From: Nitrospirota bacterium
Lineage (GTDB): Bacteria > Nitrospirota > JACRHJ01
Length of the DNA: 64,000 nucleotides
Direction of reading: 5' to 3'
NCBI GenBank assembly: GCA_016212105.1
Contig: JACRHJ010000006.1
Location: forward strand, 1-64,000
The notes beneath the pieces are model-generated. The model searched no databases, was not told where the DNA came from, and saw nothing but the letters and a program-made list of their open reading frames with translations. Positions 49,374 through 58,657 of this stretch are shown here, in pieces. The position numbers were made by a program, and so were the translations under genes. Positions within the stretch are counted from its first letter, which is position 1. Each line of letters starts with the position of its first letter.

Positions 49374-50603
49374 CTAAACCTTGCCCCCGCGCCATTCGCA
49401 GCCTTCGCCCAACAGCGCGCTGATTCGCATCCTGAGCGCGTTCAGCTTTATGAAGCCTGCAGCGTCCTGCTGGTTGTACACGCCCTCCTCGCCGAACGTG
49501 GCGAACTCGGGGTGGTAGAGTGAGCACTTGGACTGCCTGCCCACAACGTCGCAGTTGCCCTTGTACAGCTTTACGCGGGCCAGGCCGGTGACGTTTCTCT
49601 GGGTGTCGTCCACGAGCCTCTGGAGGAGCACCCGCTCCGGCGCGTACCAGAAGCCGTAGTACACAAGCTCGGCGTACTTTGGCATGACAGAGTCGCGTAT
49701 GTGCATCACCTCGCGGTCCATCGTTATGGACTCGACCGCCCTGTGCGCCGCGTGCAGGAGCGTCCCGCCGGGTGTCTCGTAGACCCCGCGCGACTTCATC
49801 CCGACGAAACGGTTCTCGACCAGGTCCACACGGCCCACGCCGTTTTCGCCCGCGAGCCGGTTGGCCTCGGTGAGGATTTCCGCCGGGGTCATCCGAACGC
49901 CGTTTATCGCAACCGGGTTGCCGGACTCGTACTCGACCTCGACGTATGTGGCCTTGTCCGGGGCCTGCTCGACCGGCACCGCCATCGTGTACATGTCGGC
50001 GGTGGACTCCATCCACGGGTCTTCGAGGATGCCGCCCTCGTAGCTTATGTGCAGGAGGTTCCTGTCGGTCGAGAACGGCTTGGAGCGGGTCGCGGTGACG
50101 GGTATGCCGTGCTTCTCCGCGTAGTCCATCAAATCTTCGCGCGACTTCATGTCCCACTCGCGCCAGGGCGCGATGACCTTTATGTTGGGCTGGAGGGCGT
50201 AGCAGGTCATCTCGAACCGGACCTGGTCGTTGCCCTTGCCGGTCGCGCCGTGTGATACAGCGTCCGCGCCCTCAATTTCCGCGATCTCCACCTGACGCTT
50301 CGCTATGAGCGGACGCGCGATGGAGGTGCCGAGGAGGTACCGGCCCTCGTAGACGGCGTTCGCACGCAGCATCGGGAAGACGAAGTCGCGGGTGAACTCC
50401 TCCCTCAGGTCCTCGATGTATATCTTGGATGCGCCGGTCTTGATCGCCTTCTCTTTGAGAGGGGCAAGCTCCTCGCCCTGGCCGAGGTCGGCGGAGAACG
50501 CTATTACCTCGCAGCCGTAGTTCTCGATGAGCCACGTTATGATAACCGAGGTGTCCAGCCCCCCGGAGTACGCCAGCACTACCTTCTTTACGGACTTGTC
50601 CAT
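49374..50603 (-). CDS. argG: Argininosuccinate synthase
   Basis: 409 aa. It joins citrulline and aspartate with ATP. The P-loop-like [15 protein letters not shown] is at residues 11-25, and [15 protein letters not shown] and [13 protein letters not shown] are intact. It is read after the secreted-protein gene and argF, in pathway order with argH following. The start [15 protein letters not shown] is standard. Confidence 0.97.
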   Translation of the reverse strand: MDKSVKKVVLAYSGGLDTSVIITWLIENYGCEVIAFSADLGQGEELAPLKEKAIKTGASKIYIEDLREEFTRDFVFPMLRANAVYEGRYLLGTSIARPLIAKRQVEIAEIEGADAVSHGATGKGNDQVRFEMTCYALQPNIKVIAPWREWDMKSREDLMDYAEKHGIPVTATRSKPFSTDRNLLHISYEGGILEDPWMESTADMYTMAVPVEQAPDKATYVEVEYESGNPVAINGVRMTPAEILTEANRLAGENGVGRVDLVENRFVGMKSRGVYETPGGTLLHAAHRAVESITMDREVMHIRDSVMPKYAELVYYGFWYAPERVLLQRLVDDTQRNVTGLARVKLYKGNCDVVGRQSKCSLYHPEFATFGEEGVYNQQDAAGFIKLNALRMRISALLGEGCEWRGGKV

Positions 50604-50636
50604 TACAGTATTATGAATCCTTTCCGCGTTCTTAAA

Positions 50637-50755
50637 TGTAGGGGCCGACCCGTGTGTCGGCCCTTCTTGTCTTCAATAGTGTTGTCGTCCCGACCGGAGT
50701 GGAGGGACCTTTTTTTTACAGCAGATTCCTCGACTACGCTCGGAATGACAATAGA
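50637..50755. repeat. Two palindromic repeats upstream of argG
   Basis: GTAGGGGCCGACCCGTGTGTCGGCCC (about 50639-50664) and the GTCGTCCCGACCGGAGTGGAGGGAC...CCTCGACTACGCTCGGAATGAC element. No gene or clear promoter was found in the gap. Confidence 0.65.
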
Positions 50756-50764
50756 AGAGGCAAG

Positions 50765-51526
50765 TTACCTGGCCCACCCCGGAGGCGCTCCGGCCTTCCT
50801 GGCCTCGTCCGGGAGCACCTCGTTCAGCATCTTGTCCGCCTCTTCCATGGCTTCCTTGTACTTGTCCATGTCCACCCTGGACGCGCCGCGCAGGTCCTGG
50901 TAGCGTATGACGTCGTACTGCGAGGCGTCGCCACCGGATACCAGGCTGTTCACGGTACCGTCGTAGTTGTTCCAGTCCTGACGGGCCTTCTCGTACTTCG
51001 CTTCCGCCTCGGACTTCTTCTTCTTCCATTCCTCGACCCTTTTCTTCCACCACAGCTGGTCGTGTCCGTTGTTGTCGGTTATCTCGACCGGCCCGGGTTG
51101 GGTCGTCTCGGACGGGCCGTTGCCCCTTTGCCCCTGGGACTGCAGCTTCGGCGGGCCGGACGCACGGTCCGCCGAAGGGCGGTCGATGGGGGTCATCTGG
51201 ATAGTCTCGTCCTCTGGGCCGGAGACCTCCTCTATGCTCTTTATCATACCCTTGTCGAGGTATATGAAGCCCGACGACAATGAGACTTTCACTGAATCCT
51301 TCTGGACCTCATAGTTGTCGGTCTCGAGCTTGCCGCCGTTCTTGAAATGGATGAGGTACTTGCCCTTCTTTTCGCCAGGGGCATCTTCGGACGTGCCAAT
51401 CCCGGATGCTCCCTGCCCGAGGAGCTTGTCCGCCGTCTCCTTGAGGGTGTCGATTATCCCCTGCTCGGCGCGAGCGGAAACGGGTAGAAGCAGTAAAGCC
51501 ATGAGCAACACCGTAGCCCTCTTCAT
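50765..51526 (-). CDS. Secreted protein of unknown function within the arg cluster
   Basis: 253 aa with a cleavable signal peptide (MKRATVLLMALLLLPVSARA, cut near residue 20). It has a small beta domain (KYLIHFKNGGKLETDNYEV...GFIYLDKGMIKSIEEV), a Gln/Pro/Gly-rich linker, and a charged helical tail (KKRVEEWKKKKSEAEAKYEKAR). The beta part resembles short periplasmic domains that read a KxGxxL pattern. It lies between argF and argG on the same strand with no obvious link to arginine. A periplasmic structural role is only a guess. Confidence 0.75.
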   Translation of the reverse strand: MKRATVLLMALLLLPVSARAEQGIIDTLKETADKLLGQGASGIGTSEDAPGEKKGKYLIHFKNGGKLETDNYEVQKDSVKVSLSSGFIYLDKGMIKSIEEVSGPEDETIQMTPIDRPSADRASGPPKLQSQGQRGNGPSETTQPGPVEITDNNGHDQLWWKKRVEEWKKKKSEAEAKYEKARQDWNNYDGTVNSLVSGGDASQYDVIRYQDLRGASRVDMDKYKEAMEEADKMLNEVLPDEARKAGAPPGWAR

Positions 51527-51586
51527 ATCAGCCCCCCCTGTTTGGGTGAGCGGCGCTTAACGGGACGGACCACCCGTCCCCGGCCG

Positions 51587-52513
51587 CTACCCCGCGATTA
51601 ACATCTCAAGAAGCGCCTTCTGTACGTGCAGCCTGTTCTCCGCCTGGTCGAAGACCGCGGAATGGCTGCCCTCCATCACGTCGTCGGTAATCTCCTCGCC
51701 CCTGTGGGCGGGCAGGCAGTGCATGACCAGCGCGTCCGGACGCGCGACGTCGAGGAGCGCCTGGTTCACCTGGTACCCCTTGAAGGCCTTGGCGCGCTCG
51801 GCGTTCTCGCCCTCCTGGCCCATGCTCACCCATACGTCCGTGTATATGACGTTCGCGCCCTTTGCCGCCTCCAGCGGGTCCGTCACAAGCTCGACCCTGC
51901 TCATGCCGTGCCGGTTGGTGGAGTCCATGTGTCTGGCGAGTACGTCCTTGTCTGGCTCGAACCCCTTGGGACATGCGAGCGATATGTTCATCTCCGCCCT
52001 TACCGCGCCCTCGATGAGCGTGTTGGCCATGTTGTTGCCGTCGCCGATATATGCTATCTTGAGGCACTTGAGTGCGCCGAGGGTCTCCTGTATCGTGAAG
52101 AGGTCCGCGAGCACCTGGCACGGGTGGAACTTGTCCGTCAGGCCGTTGATGACCGGCACGCTAGCGTAACGCGCCATCTCCTCGACCGTCTCCTGCCTGA
52201 ACGTGCGGACCATGATGGCGTCCACATAACGGGACAGGACGCGGGCGGTGTCCCGGACCTCCTCGCCGCGCGAGATCTGCGTGTCGGACGGAGACAGGAA
52301 GAGCGCGTGTCCGCCGAGCTGGAACATCCCGGCCTCGAACGAGACACGGGTGCGCGTGGACGACTTCTCGAAGACCATCGCGAGCGTCTTGCCGAGGAGA
52401 GGCTGGTAGACCTGGCCCTTCTGGCGTCTTTGCTTGATGGTCCTGGTCCTGTCCATCAGGTCCCAGAACTCCCTCTCGGACAGCTGCCCGAGCGTCAGAA
52501 AATCCTTTTTCAT
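51587..52513 (-). CDS. argF: Ornithine carbamoyltransferase
   Basis: 308 aa from the ATG at 52513, which overlaps the argD stop (ATGA); the track's 98-residue extension is an argD shadow. The carbamoyl-phosphate site FEKSSTRTRVSFE, the HPCQVLADL loop and the ornithine motif VMHCLPAHRGEEI are intact. It forms citrulline from ornithine and carbamoyl phosphate. Translationally coupled to argD, as in many bacterial argDF pairs. Confidence 0.97.
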   Translation of the reverse strand: MKKDFLTLGQLSEREFWDLMDRTRTIKQRRQKGQVYQPLLGKTLAMVFEKSSTRTRVSFEAGMFQLGGHALFLSPSDTQISRGEEVRDTARVLSRYVDAIMVRTFRQETVEEMARYASVPVINGLTDKFHPCQVLADLFTIQETLGALKCLKIAYIGDGNNMANTLIEGAVRAEMNISLACPKGFEPDKDVLARHMDSTNRHGMSRVELVTDPLEAAKGANVIYTDVWVSMGQEGENAERAKAFKGYQVNQALLDVARPDALVMHCLPAHRGEEITDDVMEGSHSAVFDQAENRLHVQKALLEMLIAG

Positions 52514-53715
52514 CCCGGCTGCCTCTTTTCGAAGATTTTGTCCAGGGTTTCGAGCAGCCCGTCCACCTCGTCCTCTGTGACGATAAGCGGCGGCACGAAC
52601 CTGAGCACGTTGCCCATGGTGCAGTTTATGACGTATCCGGCCTTGAGCGCCTCTTTTACTATGTCCGCGCCCTCGTCCTCCAGTTCCATTCCAATGAGCA
52701 GGCCCTTGCCGCGCACTTCCTTTATGGCGGCCGGGTACTTCCTCTTCAGGTTCATCAGGCCTTTCTTGAAATACTCGCCCATACGGACGGTCGCGCCGAT
52801 AAGCCATCCGTCCTCGAGTATCGCTTCGAGCGTAGCCACGCCCGCCGCGCAGGCAAGCGGGTTGCCGCCGAATGTCGAGGCGTGGTCGCCGGGCGAGAAC
52901 GACTCGGCCACCTTCTCGGCCGCGAGCATGCAGCCGATGGGAGCGCCGCCTCCGAGCGCCTTGGCGAGCGTCATGATGTCCGGCTCGATGCCGTAGTGCT
53001 CGTACGCGAAGAGCTTGCCCGTCCTGCCCATGCCGGTCTGGACCTCGTCCAGTATCAGCAGCAGCCCCTTCTCGTTCAGGAGCGCGCGCAGCTCCTTCAG
53101 GTATCCCTCGGGCGGGACCCTCACGCCGCCCTCGGCCTGTATGGGTTCCAGCATCACCGCGCAGGTCTCGGAGGTTATCGCCTTCGCTACCGCGTCTACG
53201 TCGCCGAACGGGACGTATTTAAAACCCGGAAGGAGTGGCGTGAACGACTTCCGGTACTTCTCCTGCCCGGTCGCGGTCACGGTCGCCATAGTCCGGCCGT
53301 GGAAAGAGCCCTCGGCCGTGATTATCTCGTAGCGCTCGCCGGTCATGTTCTCCTTCGCGTACTTGCGCGCGAGCTTTATCGCGGCCTCGTTCGCCTCCGC
53401 TCCGGAGTTGCAGAAGAACGCCCTGTCCGCGAACGAGTTCTGGCAGAGCATCTTGGCGAGCTTTATCTGCGGCTCGATGTGGAAGAAGTTCGAGACGTGC
53501 ATCAGCTTCTGGGCCTGCTTCTGGAGCGCGACGACGACCTTCTGGTGGCAGTGCCCCAGGTTGTTCACGGATATGCCCGCGAGGAAGTCCGTGTACTCCC
53601 TTCCGTCGGAGTCGTAGAGCTTCATGCCCTTGCCCTTCACGAACACCACCGGGAACCGCCCGTAGGTGTTCATGATGTACTTCTTCGAGTCCTCTATCAT
53701 CTTGTCGGTAGACAC
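52510..53715 (-). CDS. argD: Acetylornithine aminotransferase
   Basis: 401 aa. A class III PLP aminotransferase that makes N-acetylornithine. The stretches FLAGISVNNLGHCHQKVV, FFCNSGAEANEAAIKLAR, ILDEVQTGMGRTGKLFAYE and MTLAKALGGGAPIGCML (Lys that holds PLP) are intact. It is the first gene of the argD-argF-unknown-argG-argH run. It may also serve lysine synthesis as a succinyl-DAP aminotransferase. Confidence 0.94.
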   Translation of the reverse strand: MSTDKMIEDSKKYIMNTYGRFPVVFVKGKGMKLYDSDGREYTDFLAGISVNNLGHCHQKVVVALQKQAQKLMHVSNFFHIEPQIKLAKMLCQNSFADRAFFCNSGAEANEAAIKLARKYAKENMTGERYEIITAEGSFHGRTMATVTATGQEKYRKSFTPLLPGFKYVPFGDVDAVAKAITSETCAVMLEPIQAEGGVRVPPEGYLKELRALLNEKGLLLILDEVQTGMGRTGKLFAYEHYGIEPDIMTLAKALGGGAPIGCMLAAEKVAESFSPGDHASTFGGNPLACAAGVATLEAILEDGWLIGATVRMGEYFKKGLMNLKRKYPAAIKEVRGKGLLIGMELEDEGADIVKEALKAGYVINCTMGNVLRFVPPLIVTEDEVDGLLETLDKIFEKRQPG

Positions 53716-53995
53716 GTCAGTAGTCCTTTTATTATGATGCCGTCACGGGGCACGTCCGCCCCGTCCGGCTTTTAATTCTACCACATTAATCCGAGAAAAT
53801 TAACAAGTATCACAATGGCTTGGGAAAATCAATGGAAAAATGGCGGGACGGCCGCGCGGACGGCCTGCGCTACCACATTCGTGAGTCAACGCTCGCATCC
53901 GAAATCGCCCCCTCTCCCCTCGCGGGAGAGGGCTGGGGAGAGGGGGATTGAACATGTGCTACAATTGGTGTATTCGCTGATACTGGAGGCACATA
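53716..53995. other. Divergent gap between argD and the TfoX-N gene
   Basis: The 280-bp divergent gap contains an AT-rich stretch (TTTTAATTCTACCACATTAATCC) near argD that may hold its promoter, a GGACGGCCGCGCGGACGGCC repeat, and a CCCCTCTCCCCTCGCGGGAGAGGGCTGGGGAGAGGGGG palindrome. No ARG-box was identified. Confidence 0.45.
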
Positions 53996-54388
53996 ATGGG
54001 CAAGGCAAAAAAACTGGTTACCGCTGAGCAGTTCCGGGACGCGTTCGACTCGGAAGTCCTGGGCTGGCCGGACGTGACGACGCGGAAGATGTTCGGCTGC
54101 CCGTGCTATCTGGCGAGGGGGAAGATGTTCTCGTTCTTCGTAACGGACGGGCTCGTCCTGACGAACCTGTCCGCCGACGCATGGAACGATTTGGCCGAAG
54201 TCGCGGCGATGGCCCCGTTCAAGTACGGCGGCAAGGTCATCACGGGCTGGGCGCATGTGGACATATCCGGGATGCCCGGCCCGCTTATGGAGTCCGTGCG
54301 GGCGAGCTATGAGGGGGCGCTGAAGAAGGCGGATGCTGAGGTTGTGAAGAAGGCAGCAAAGGGCAAGCGGCGTCTATCGTCTTCTTAA
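53996..54388 (+). CDS. TfoX N-terminal-domain-like protein
   Basis: 130 aa. The core VTTRKMFGCPCYLARGKMFSFFVTDGLVL is typical of the TfoX N-domain, found alone in many small proteins of unknown role. A basic C-terminal tail follows (KKADAEVVKKAAKGKRR). It lacks the TfoX C-terminal domain, so a competence role is not implied. GGAGG lies 7 nt before the ATG. The last 15 bp overlap hicA in convergent orientation. Confidence 0.83.
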   Translation: MGKAKKLVTAEQFRDAFDSEVLGWPDVTTRKMFGCPCYLARGKMFSFFVTDGLVLTNLSADAWNDLAEVAAMAPFKYGGKVITGWAHVDISGMPGPLMESVRASYEGALKKADAEVVKKAAKGKRRLSSS

Positions 54389-54613
54389 TTCGTCGAACTC
54401 CTCGACAGTAATCCCTGCGCAGTCCATTATTGATTTGAGTGTGCGCCTCTTTATAATCTTGCCTGAATGGACGGGTACGTTCACCCTTTTCTTGTCGGAG
54501 GCCCGTTTAAAGATGGCGTGACTTGTCCCCGACTGCCTAAGCAACTCGAACCCGATTTTCCTCAACACCTTGACGACCTCGTCCGAGGTAACGGCGGGAA
54601 AGTGCGGTGTCAT
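54374..54613 (-). CDS. hicA: HicA-family toxin (mRNA interferase)
   Basis: 79 aa with the dsRBD-like HicA fold. The catalytic His32 sits in RQSGTSHAIFKRA, then VNVPVHSGKIIKRRTLKSIM. It would cut mRNA and slow growth when free of antitoxin. Its ATG overlaps the hicB stop by one base (TGATG). The usual order is hicA first; here hicB is upstream. The 3' end overlaps the TfoX-N gene. Confidence 0.9.
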   Translation of the reverse strand: MTPHFPAVTSDEVVKVLRKIGFELLRQSGTSHAIFKRASDKKRVNVPVHSGKIIKRRTLKSIMDCAGITVEEFDELRRR

Positions 54614-54843
54614 CAGACCGCGACCTTGAGCGAGGTCACTGTAACCTCGTCGTCCGGGATGGGCTCGCCCTCCGCGATGTAGTCCTCAAGGAAGGCGTCG
54701 ATAGAGTGGCGCATCTCGGCGAGCGTCTCCTCGTAGGTCTCGCCCTCGACATGGCAGCCCGGCAGCGCGGGGCAGTATGCGAAGAACCCGCCTTCCTCGC
54801 AGGGCTCCACAACTATCGTAAAACGGTATTCTTTCTTCTGCAT
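54613..54843 (-). CDS. hicB: HicB-family antitoxin
   Basis: 76 aa, one RNase-H-like HicB domain: YRFTIVVEPCEEGGFFAYCPALPGCHVEGETYEETL. The C-terminus has no clear helix-turn-helix or ribbon-helix-helix, so autoregulation may need other elements. It is upstream of and coupled to hicA. Confidence 0.9.
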   Translation of the reverse strand: MQKKEYRFTIVVEPCEEGGFFAYCPALPGCHVEGETYEETLAEMRHSIDAFLEDYIAEGEPIPDDEVTVTSLKVAV

Positions 54844-54927
54844 GTCAAACCTCTTTATTCATACCCGTATACTACATACTACTTAGATACCACATTTGCA
54901 CCCGTCAGGCAACAACATTGTTGCCCC

Positions 54928-55668
54928 TCAACTTCCCATCATCTTCACCGCAATCACTATCGTGGCGACCAGATACCCGAACCCGAAGAACCCGCCCGCC
55001 AGTATGCCTATCCAGGCATGTACGATGCCTTTCCGCTCAGGGTTGTCGATGGCATTCCGCCTGCCCTTCAGTCCGAGGACAAACGCGGCGATGCCGAGGA
55101 ATATACCCAGCACCGGGATAATGGAGAACACGCCCAGATAGTAGGCCACAAGCGCGGGCTTGTTCCTGTAAGGTATAACGGTGCTGACCCCGTCGTACTG
55201 CCCCGCCGCCTGACCGGTACACTCCGGGTGGTACAGGACAGTGCCGCAGTCCGTGCATCTGAAGCTGTTCGGGTCGTTCTTGAAGCCGCACTTGTGGCAG
55301 AACAGCACTCCGTTTTCCTGGGCCGGCATCGGCTTAGGCTCGCACCAAATGTACAGGTACCAGTAGAACGGGAAGACCAACAGGTTTCCGAGAAGAAGCA
55401 GGACCGCCCACAGCGCCTTCTTTCCGTCCGGCAGCAGCTTGCTCGTGAACAGGTGTACGACGTAATATATCGTCAGGCCGAAGCTGAGCAGCACCATCAG
55501 GAAGTGGACGCCAAATAGTACAAAGAACTTCCCGTCGGGCGGTTGTTGTGCTCCTCCACCACCTGCATGGTGTGGGACCATTGACATCATGACTATAAAG
55601 AATACTGGGATATAGACGAACGGCAGCACGTTCAATATGCCGAGCGTTACTTTGGTGGACTTTTTCAT
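54928..55668 (-). CDS. Membrane protein with zinc ribbon and DUF4190-like region
   Basis: 246 aa. Three membrane helices (about 8-28, 48-72, 82-105) precede a zinc ribbon (FCHKCGFKNDPNSFRCTDCGTVL). A DUF4190-like helical hairpin follows (YLGVFSIIPVLGIFLGIAAFVLGLKGRR then GIVHAWIGILAGGFFGFGY). Function is unknown. It is read on the same strand as the next two genes. Confidence 0.72.
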   Translation of the reverse strand: MKKSTKVTLGILNVLPFVYIPVFFIVMMSMVPHHAGGGGAQQPPDGKFFVLFGVHFLMVLLSFGLTIYYVVHLFTSKLLPDGKKALWAVLLLLGNLLVFPFYWYLYIWCEPKPMPAQENGVLFCHKCGFKNDPNSFRCTDCGTVLYHPECTGQAAGQYDGVSTVIPYRNKPALVAYYLGVFSIIPVLGIFLGIAAFVLGLKGRRNAIDNPERKGIVHAWIGILAGGFFGFGYLVATIVIAVKMMGS

Positions 55669-55697
55669 TCCGCCTCCCGTAGTTGGAAATCCATCCG

Positions 55698-56522
55698 TTA
55701 TTTTGTCCCGCCCAGAAAATCAAACCCCTCGACGTTGTACCCGCAGGACGGGTTCCTGAAGACCGCCGCGTCCCTGACGCCGGAATCGCCCGCCCGCGTC
55801 CACGTCCCGAACATCACCGCCGCGACGTGCGCGTTGTCCTCGCCGGCGAAGAATGCGCCGGTTGCCGCGCTGAGAACGCCGGATGACTCAGGCCCCTCCA
55901 TACCGGCCTGCCCGTCGATATAACAGGCGATAAGCCCCGGCCTGAACCGGCCCCGCATCCGCTCCGACGCGTCGTCGAGGCAGCCGCGTATTGTGTCCTG
56001 CTGAGCGTCCCGGACACTCCCGCACGCGACGTCGAAATCGAGGCTCCCGGTATCTACTGAAAAGCCGGGGCCGTCGTCGCCTTCGCCCCACGATATCGCA
56101 TGGTCGCGCCTGAAGTACCGCCACGCGGTGGCCAGCTCGTAGAGCGTCCCGTTCGCGGTCGTGTAGTCCGTAAGACCCGCGGCGAGCCGTGTACGCACCC
56201 CGGCGGGCATGCCCTTCCTCATGCGGTTGACCATCAGGGCGTCCGCTGCCAGAAGCTCAAGCTCGGGCGTGAGGTTGTCCGAGATGGTCTTGCAGGCGTG
56301 GTCGAGCTCCACGAAGTACTCGAGGGTCTCCCACCACGGGTGTCTCTTCTTGAGGCAGCTCTCGACGTACTCGGGCGCGTGGCCGCCGGACTCCAGCGAC
56401 TCCTTGTACGTCAGGAGCAGCGCCTCGACCTTCGCCGGGCCGCCCAGGAAAAGTATCAGCCTGTGTATCAGGCCGCGTATCTCGCCGACCAGTATCTGTT
56501 CCAGACCGCCGCCAGGTGTCAA
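55698..56522 (-). CDS. Unknown protein coupled to apbE
   Basis: 274 aa with a TTG start that overlaps the apbE stop (TTGA). It reads TPGGGLEQILVGEIRGL, a helical N-terminal part, then a less conserved C-terminal part with GFSVDTGSLDFDVACGS and IACYIDGQAGM. No signal peptide or membrane segment was seen. The coupling suggests a shared role with the flavin transferase, but the family is not recognised. Confidence 0.62.
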   Translation of the reverse strand: MTPGGGLEQILVGEIRGLIHRLILFLGGPAKVEALLLTYKESLESGGHAPEYVESCLKKRHPWWETLEYFVELDHACKTISDNLTPELELLAADALMVNRMRKGMPAGVRTRLAAGLTDYTTANGTLYELATAWRYFRRDHAISWGEGDDGPGFSVDTGSLDFDVACGSVRDAQQDTIRGCLDDASERMRGRFRPGLIACYIDGQAGMEGPESSGVLSAATGAFFAGEDNAHVAAVMFGTWTRAGDSGVRDAAVFRNPSCGYNVEGFDFLGGTK

Positions 56523-57535
56523 TTGTCCGCCTCCACAGCCTCAATGTCCATTCCGGAAAAACGCCCGGTAGCGAGGACTCTCCCCTCGGACGTGACCATA
56601 AGCGCCTCGACCTCCGGGTGCGCCCGCGCGAAGGCAAGCGCCCGGACCGGCCCCATGACGAACAGGGCGGTGGACAGGCCGTCGGCAAGATACGACTCCT
56701 TGGAAAGGACTGTGACGCTGATGAGCCCCCTCGCGGGAAGGCCCGTGGCCGGGTCGATGATGTGGTGGTAGCGCACGCCGTCCTTCATGAAGTACCGCTC
56801 GTAGTCTCCGGACGTGGAAATCGCGGCGTCCCCGGGCTCAAGCCTTGCGAGCAGGCCACCCTCCCGCCTCGGGTGCTGTATGCCGGCCTTCCAGGGCCTG
56901 CCGCCGTCCCTCGTCCCGAAGAACTTTATGTCGCCCGCGACGGCGACGATGCCGCCGGTCAGTCCGCGCTTCCTGAGCAAAGAGACGGCGAGGTCGGAGG
57001 CGTAACCCTTGGCTATCCCGCCCAGGTCGAGGGCCATGCCCTTCTTCTTAATGTATACCGTGGAGGCGGGCTCGTCCACGACTACCTGCCTGTAGTCCAC
57101 AAGCTCCTTCGCCTTCTCTATCTCGGCGGACGTGGGCAGCCGTGCCTCTTCCGAGCCTATCTTCCAGAGTCTTATCAGCGGGCCGACGGTCGGGTCGAAT
57201 GCGCCGTCCGTCCTGCGCGCGACGTCGAGCGCGTCCCGCACCGTCTCCAGGACCTCCGGGTCCACCTTGACCGGCGCAATACCCGCCTGGCGGTTTATCT
57301 CGCTCAACTGGGACTCCGGCTTGTACGTGCTCATCAGCCTGTCGACGCGCTCAATCTCCTCGAAGGCGTCACGGACCGCGCCGCGCACGACCATCTCCGG
57401 CAGCTCCCCGCGCGCCACTGTGATGGTCACGTACGTGCCCATTATCTCGCGCGTCTTCCTGTACTCTTCACCGCCGCCGCAGGAGGGCAGGAGGAAGGCC
57501 AGTATGAGGGCGGCTATGAAATATTTCTTGCGCAA
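56519..57535 (-). CDS. apbE: ApbE-family FAD:protein FMN transferase lipoprotein
   Basis: 338 aa with a TTG start. The signal peptide ends with a lipobox (LLPSC, about residue 19). The body has IMGTYVTITVA, FDPTVGPLIRLWKIGS, ALDLGGIAKGYASDLA and YHHIIDPATGLPARG, all family signatures. It attaches FMN to Thr in periplasmic redox proteins such as RnfG/NqrC. No target gene is in the window. CAGG lies about 6 nt before the TTG. Confidence 0.93.
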   Translation of the reverse strand: MRKKYFIAALILAFLLPSCGGGEEYRKTREIMGTYVTITVARGELPEMVVRGAVRDAFEEIERVDRLMSTYKPESQLSEINRQAGIAPVKVDPEVLETVRDALDVARRTDGAFDPTVGPLIRLWKIGSEEARLPTSAEIEKAKELVDYRQVVVDEPASTVYIKKKGMALDLGGIAKGYASDLAVSLLRKRGLTGGIVAVAGDIKFFGTRDGGRPWKAGIQHPRREGGLLARLEPGDAAISTSGDYERYFMKDGVRYHHIIDPATGLPARGLISVTVLSKESYLADGLSTALFVMGPVRALAFARAHPEVEALMVTSEGRVLATGRFSGMDIEAVEADN

Positions 57536-57589
57536 TTTGTACCTGAGGGGTTTCCTTGGACGGACCTTATTAAACTGGCGGCTGAATAT

Positions 57590-57790
57590 TTGGATTCATC
57601 GCCGATACTTCATAACGCCCCCCGGCCCCCTCTTATCTTAAGAGGGGGAGTTATAGGTGGGGGCCAGAATGTTATAAACCCGGCGGGCGAAGCTCGCCAT
57701 AATTTGGCTTCCATCCTTATAGTATCGAGGGGATGCAAGGGGGAACGCTTCCCCCTTGTCCGGGGGTGCAAGGGGGAAGCGCCCCCTTGA
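57590..57790. repeat. Repeat-rich gap between apbE and the H1-like gene
   Basis: CGGCCCCCTCTTATCTTAAGAGGGGGAG is a clear palindrome (about 57622-57649). GCAAGGGGGAACGCTTCCCCCTTG and GCAAGGGGGAAGCGCCCCCTTG follow as related hairpins. No coding potential was seen; the gap is about 366 bp. Confidence 0.65.
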
Positions 57791-57836
57791 ACGCGTGCGA
57801 TACTGTTGAGGATGTCCGGATCTATATCCGCCGGCT

Positions 57837-57875
57837 TAATAAAACAAAGAAAGGGTTACGCCGTCCCGTAACCCT
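57837..57875 (-). terminator. Rho-independent terminator of the H1-like gene
   Basis: On the minus strand AGGGTTACG-GGACGG-CGTAACCCT is a perfect 9-bp stem followed by TTCTTTGTTTTATT. Confidence 0.87.
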
Positions 57876-57901
57876 CCCTTGAAACGCGATATATTTTCCT
57901 G

Positions 57902-58456
57902 CTATGCCTTGGCTGCCTTCTTTGCGGGCGCGGCCTTCTTCGCAGCAGGCTTCTTCGCCGCCGTGGCAGGCTTGGCCTTGGCGGCCGCCGTGGGCTTCGC
58001 GGCCGCTTTTTTGGCAGGGGCCTTCTTTGCGGGCGCGGCCTTGGCGGCCTTGATGCCTGCCTTTACGCCGGCCTTCGCAATCTTCACCGCGTCGCTCGCG
58101 GGCTTCGCCACGTCGTCGGCCAGCTTCACCATCTTGTCGGCGTACTGGGAGGCCTTGTCGGCGGCCTTGTGTGCGGATGTGGCTGCGGACTTGAGCGCCT
58201 TGTCGGCGGCGTCTATGGCGGTGACCTCCGCGAGCTTCAGCGCCTTGTTGAAGGCGTTCTTCGCGGCTAACGCCGCTACCTTGGCGGCCTTTACCGCGAG
58301 GTCGGCGGAGTCTTTCGCGGCCTTCGCCTCGGCGTGGTGCGGCGGGGACTTCTTGACCGCTGCCTTCTTGACGGGCTTCTTCGCGGCTGGCTTGACATCC
58401 GGCTTTACTGCGGACTTCACTGCGGGCTTTGCTGCTGGTTTTTTTGCGGTAGCCAT
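57902..58456 (-). CDS. Histone H1-like Lys/Ala-rich nucleoid protein
   Basis: 184 aa. Both ends are PAKK/AAK repeats (MATAKKPAAKPAVKSAVKP and KPAAKKAAPAKKAAKA). The middle (about 40-130) is an Ala-rich amphipathic helical region. Strong positive charge suggests DNA or RNA binding in the nucleoid, like H1-like and AlgP-type proteins. It is monocistronic with its own terminator. Low complexity makes family assignment weak. Confidence 0.75.
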   Translation of the reverse strand: MATAKKPAAKPAVKSAVKPDVKPAAKKPVKKAAVKKSPPHHAEAKAAKDSADLAVKAAKVAALAAKNAFNKALKLAEVTAIDAADKALKSAATSAHKAADKASQYADKMVKLADDVAKPASDAVKIAKAGVKAGIKAAKAAPAKKAPAKKAAAKPTAAAKAKPATAAKKPAAKKAAPAKKAAKA

Positions 58457-58657
58457 CTTACCCCCATGTCTTTCGGTTATGAAAAATCGGACGGTGTGTG
58501 AAGCTTACCCGGTACTTCCCTTGCAAAAGCCGTGCGTTCTGTTGATTGTATATGCAAATGCGGTGGAATGTCAAGCAAATGAAGAGGATATGAGGAGAGG
58601 GGGTTGAGGGTGATGGGCCTCCCTGTGGATACAAGACCATCCCGGTAAAGTTTTCCC

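Noticed and set aside
52514-52807. N-terminal extension of argF in the track
   Set aside because: It overlaps argD in another frame; the family start and an ATGA overlap lie at 52513.
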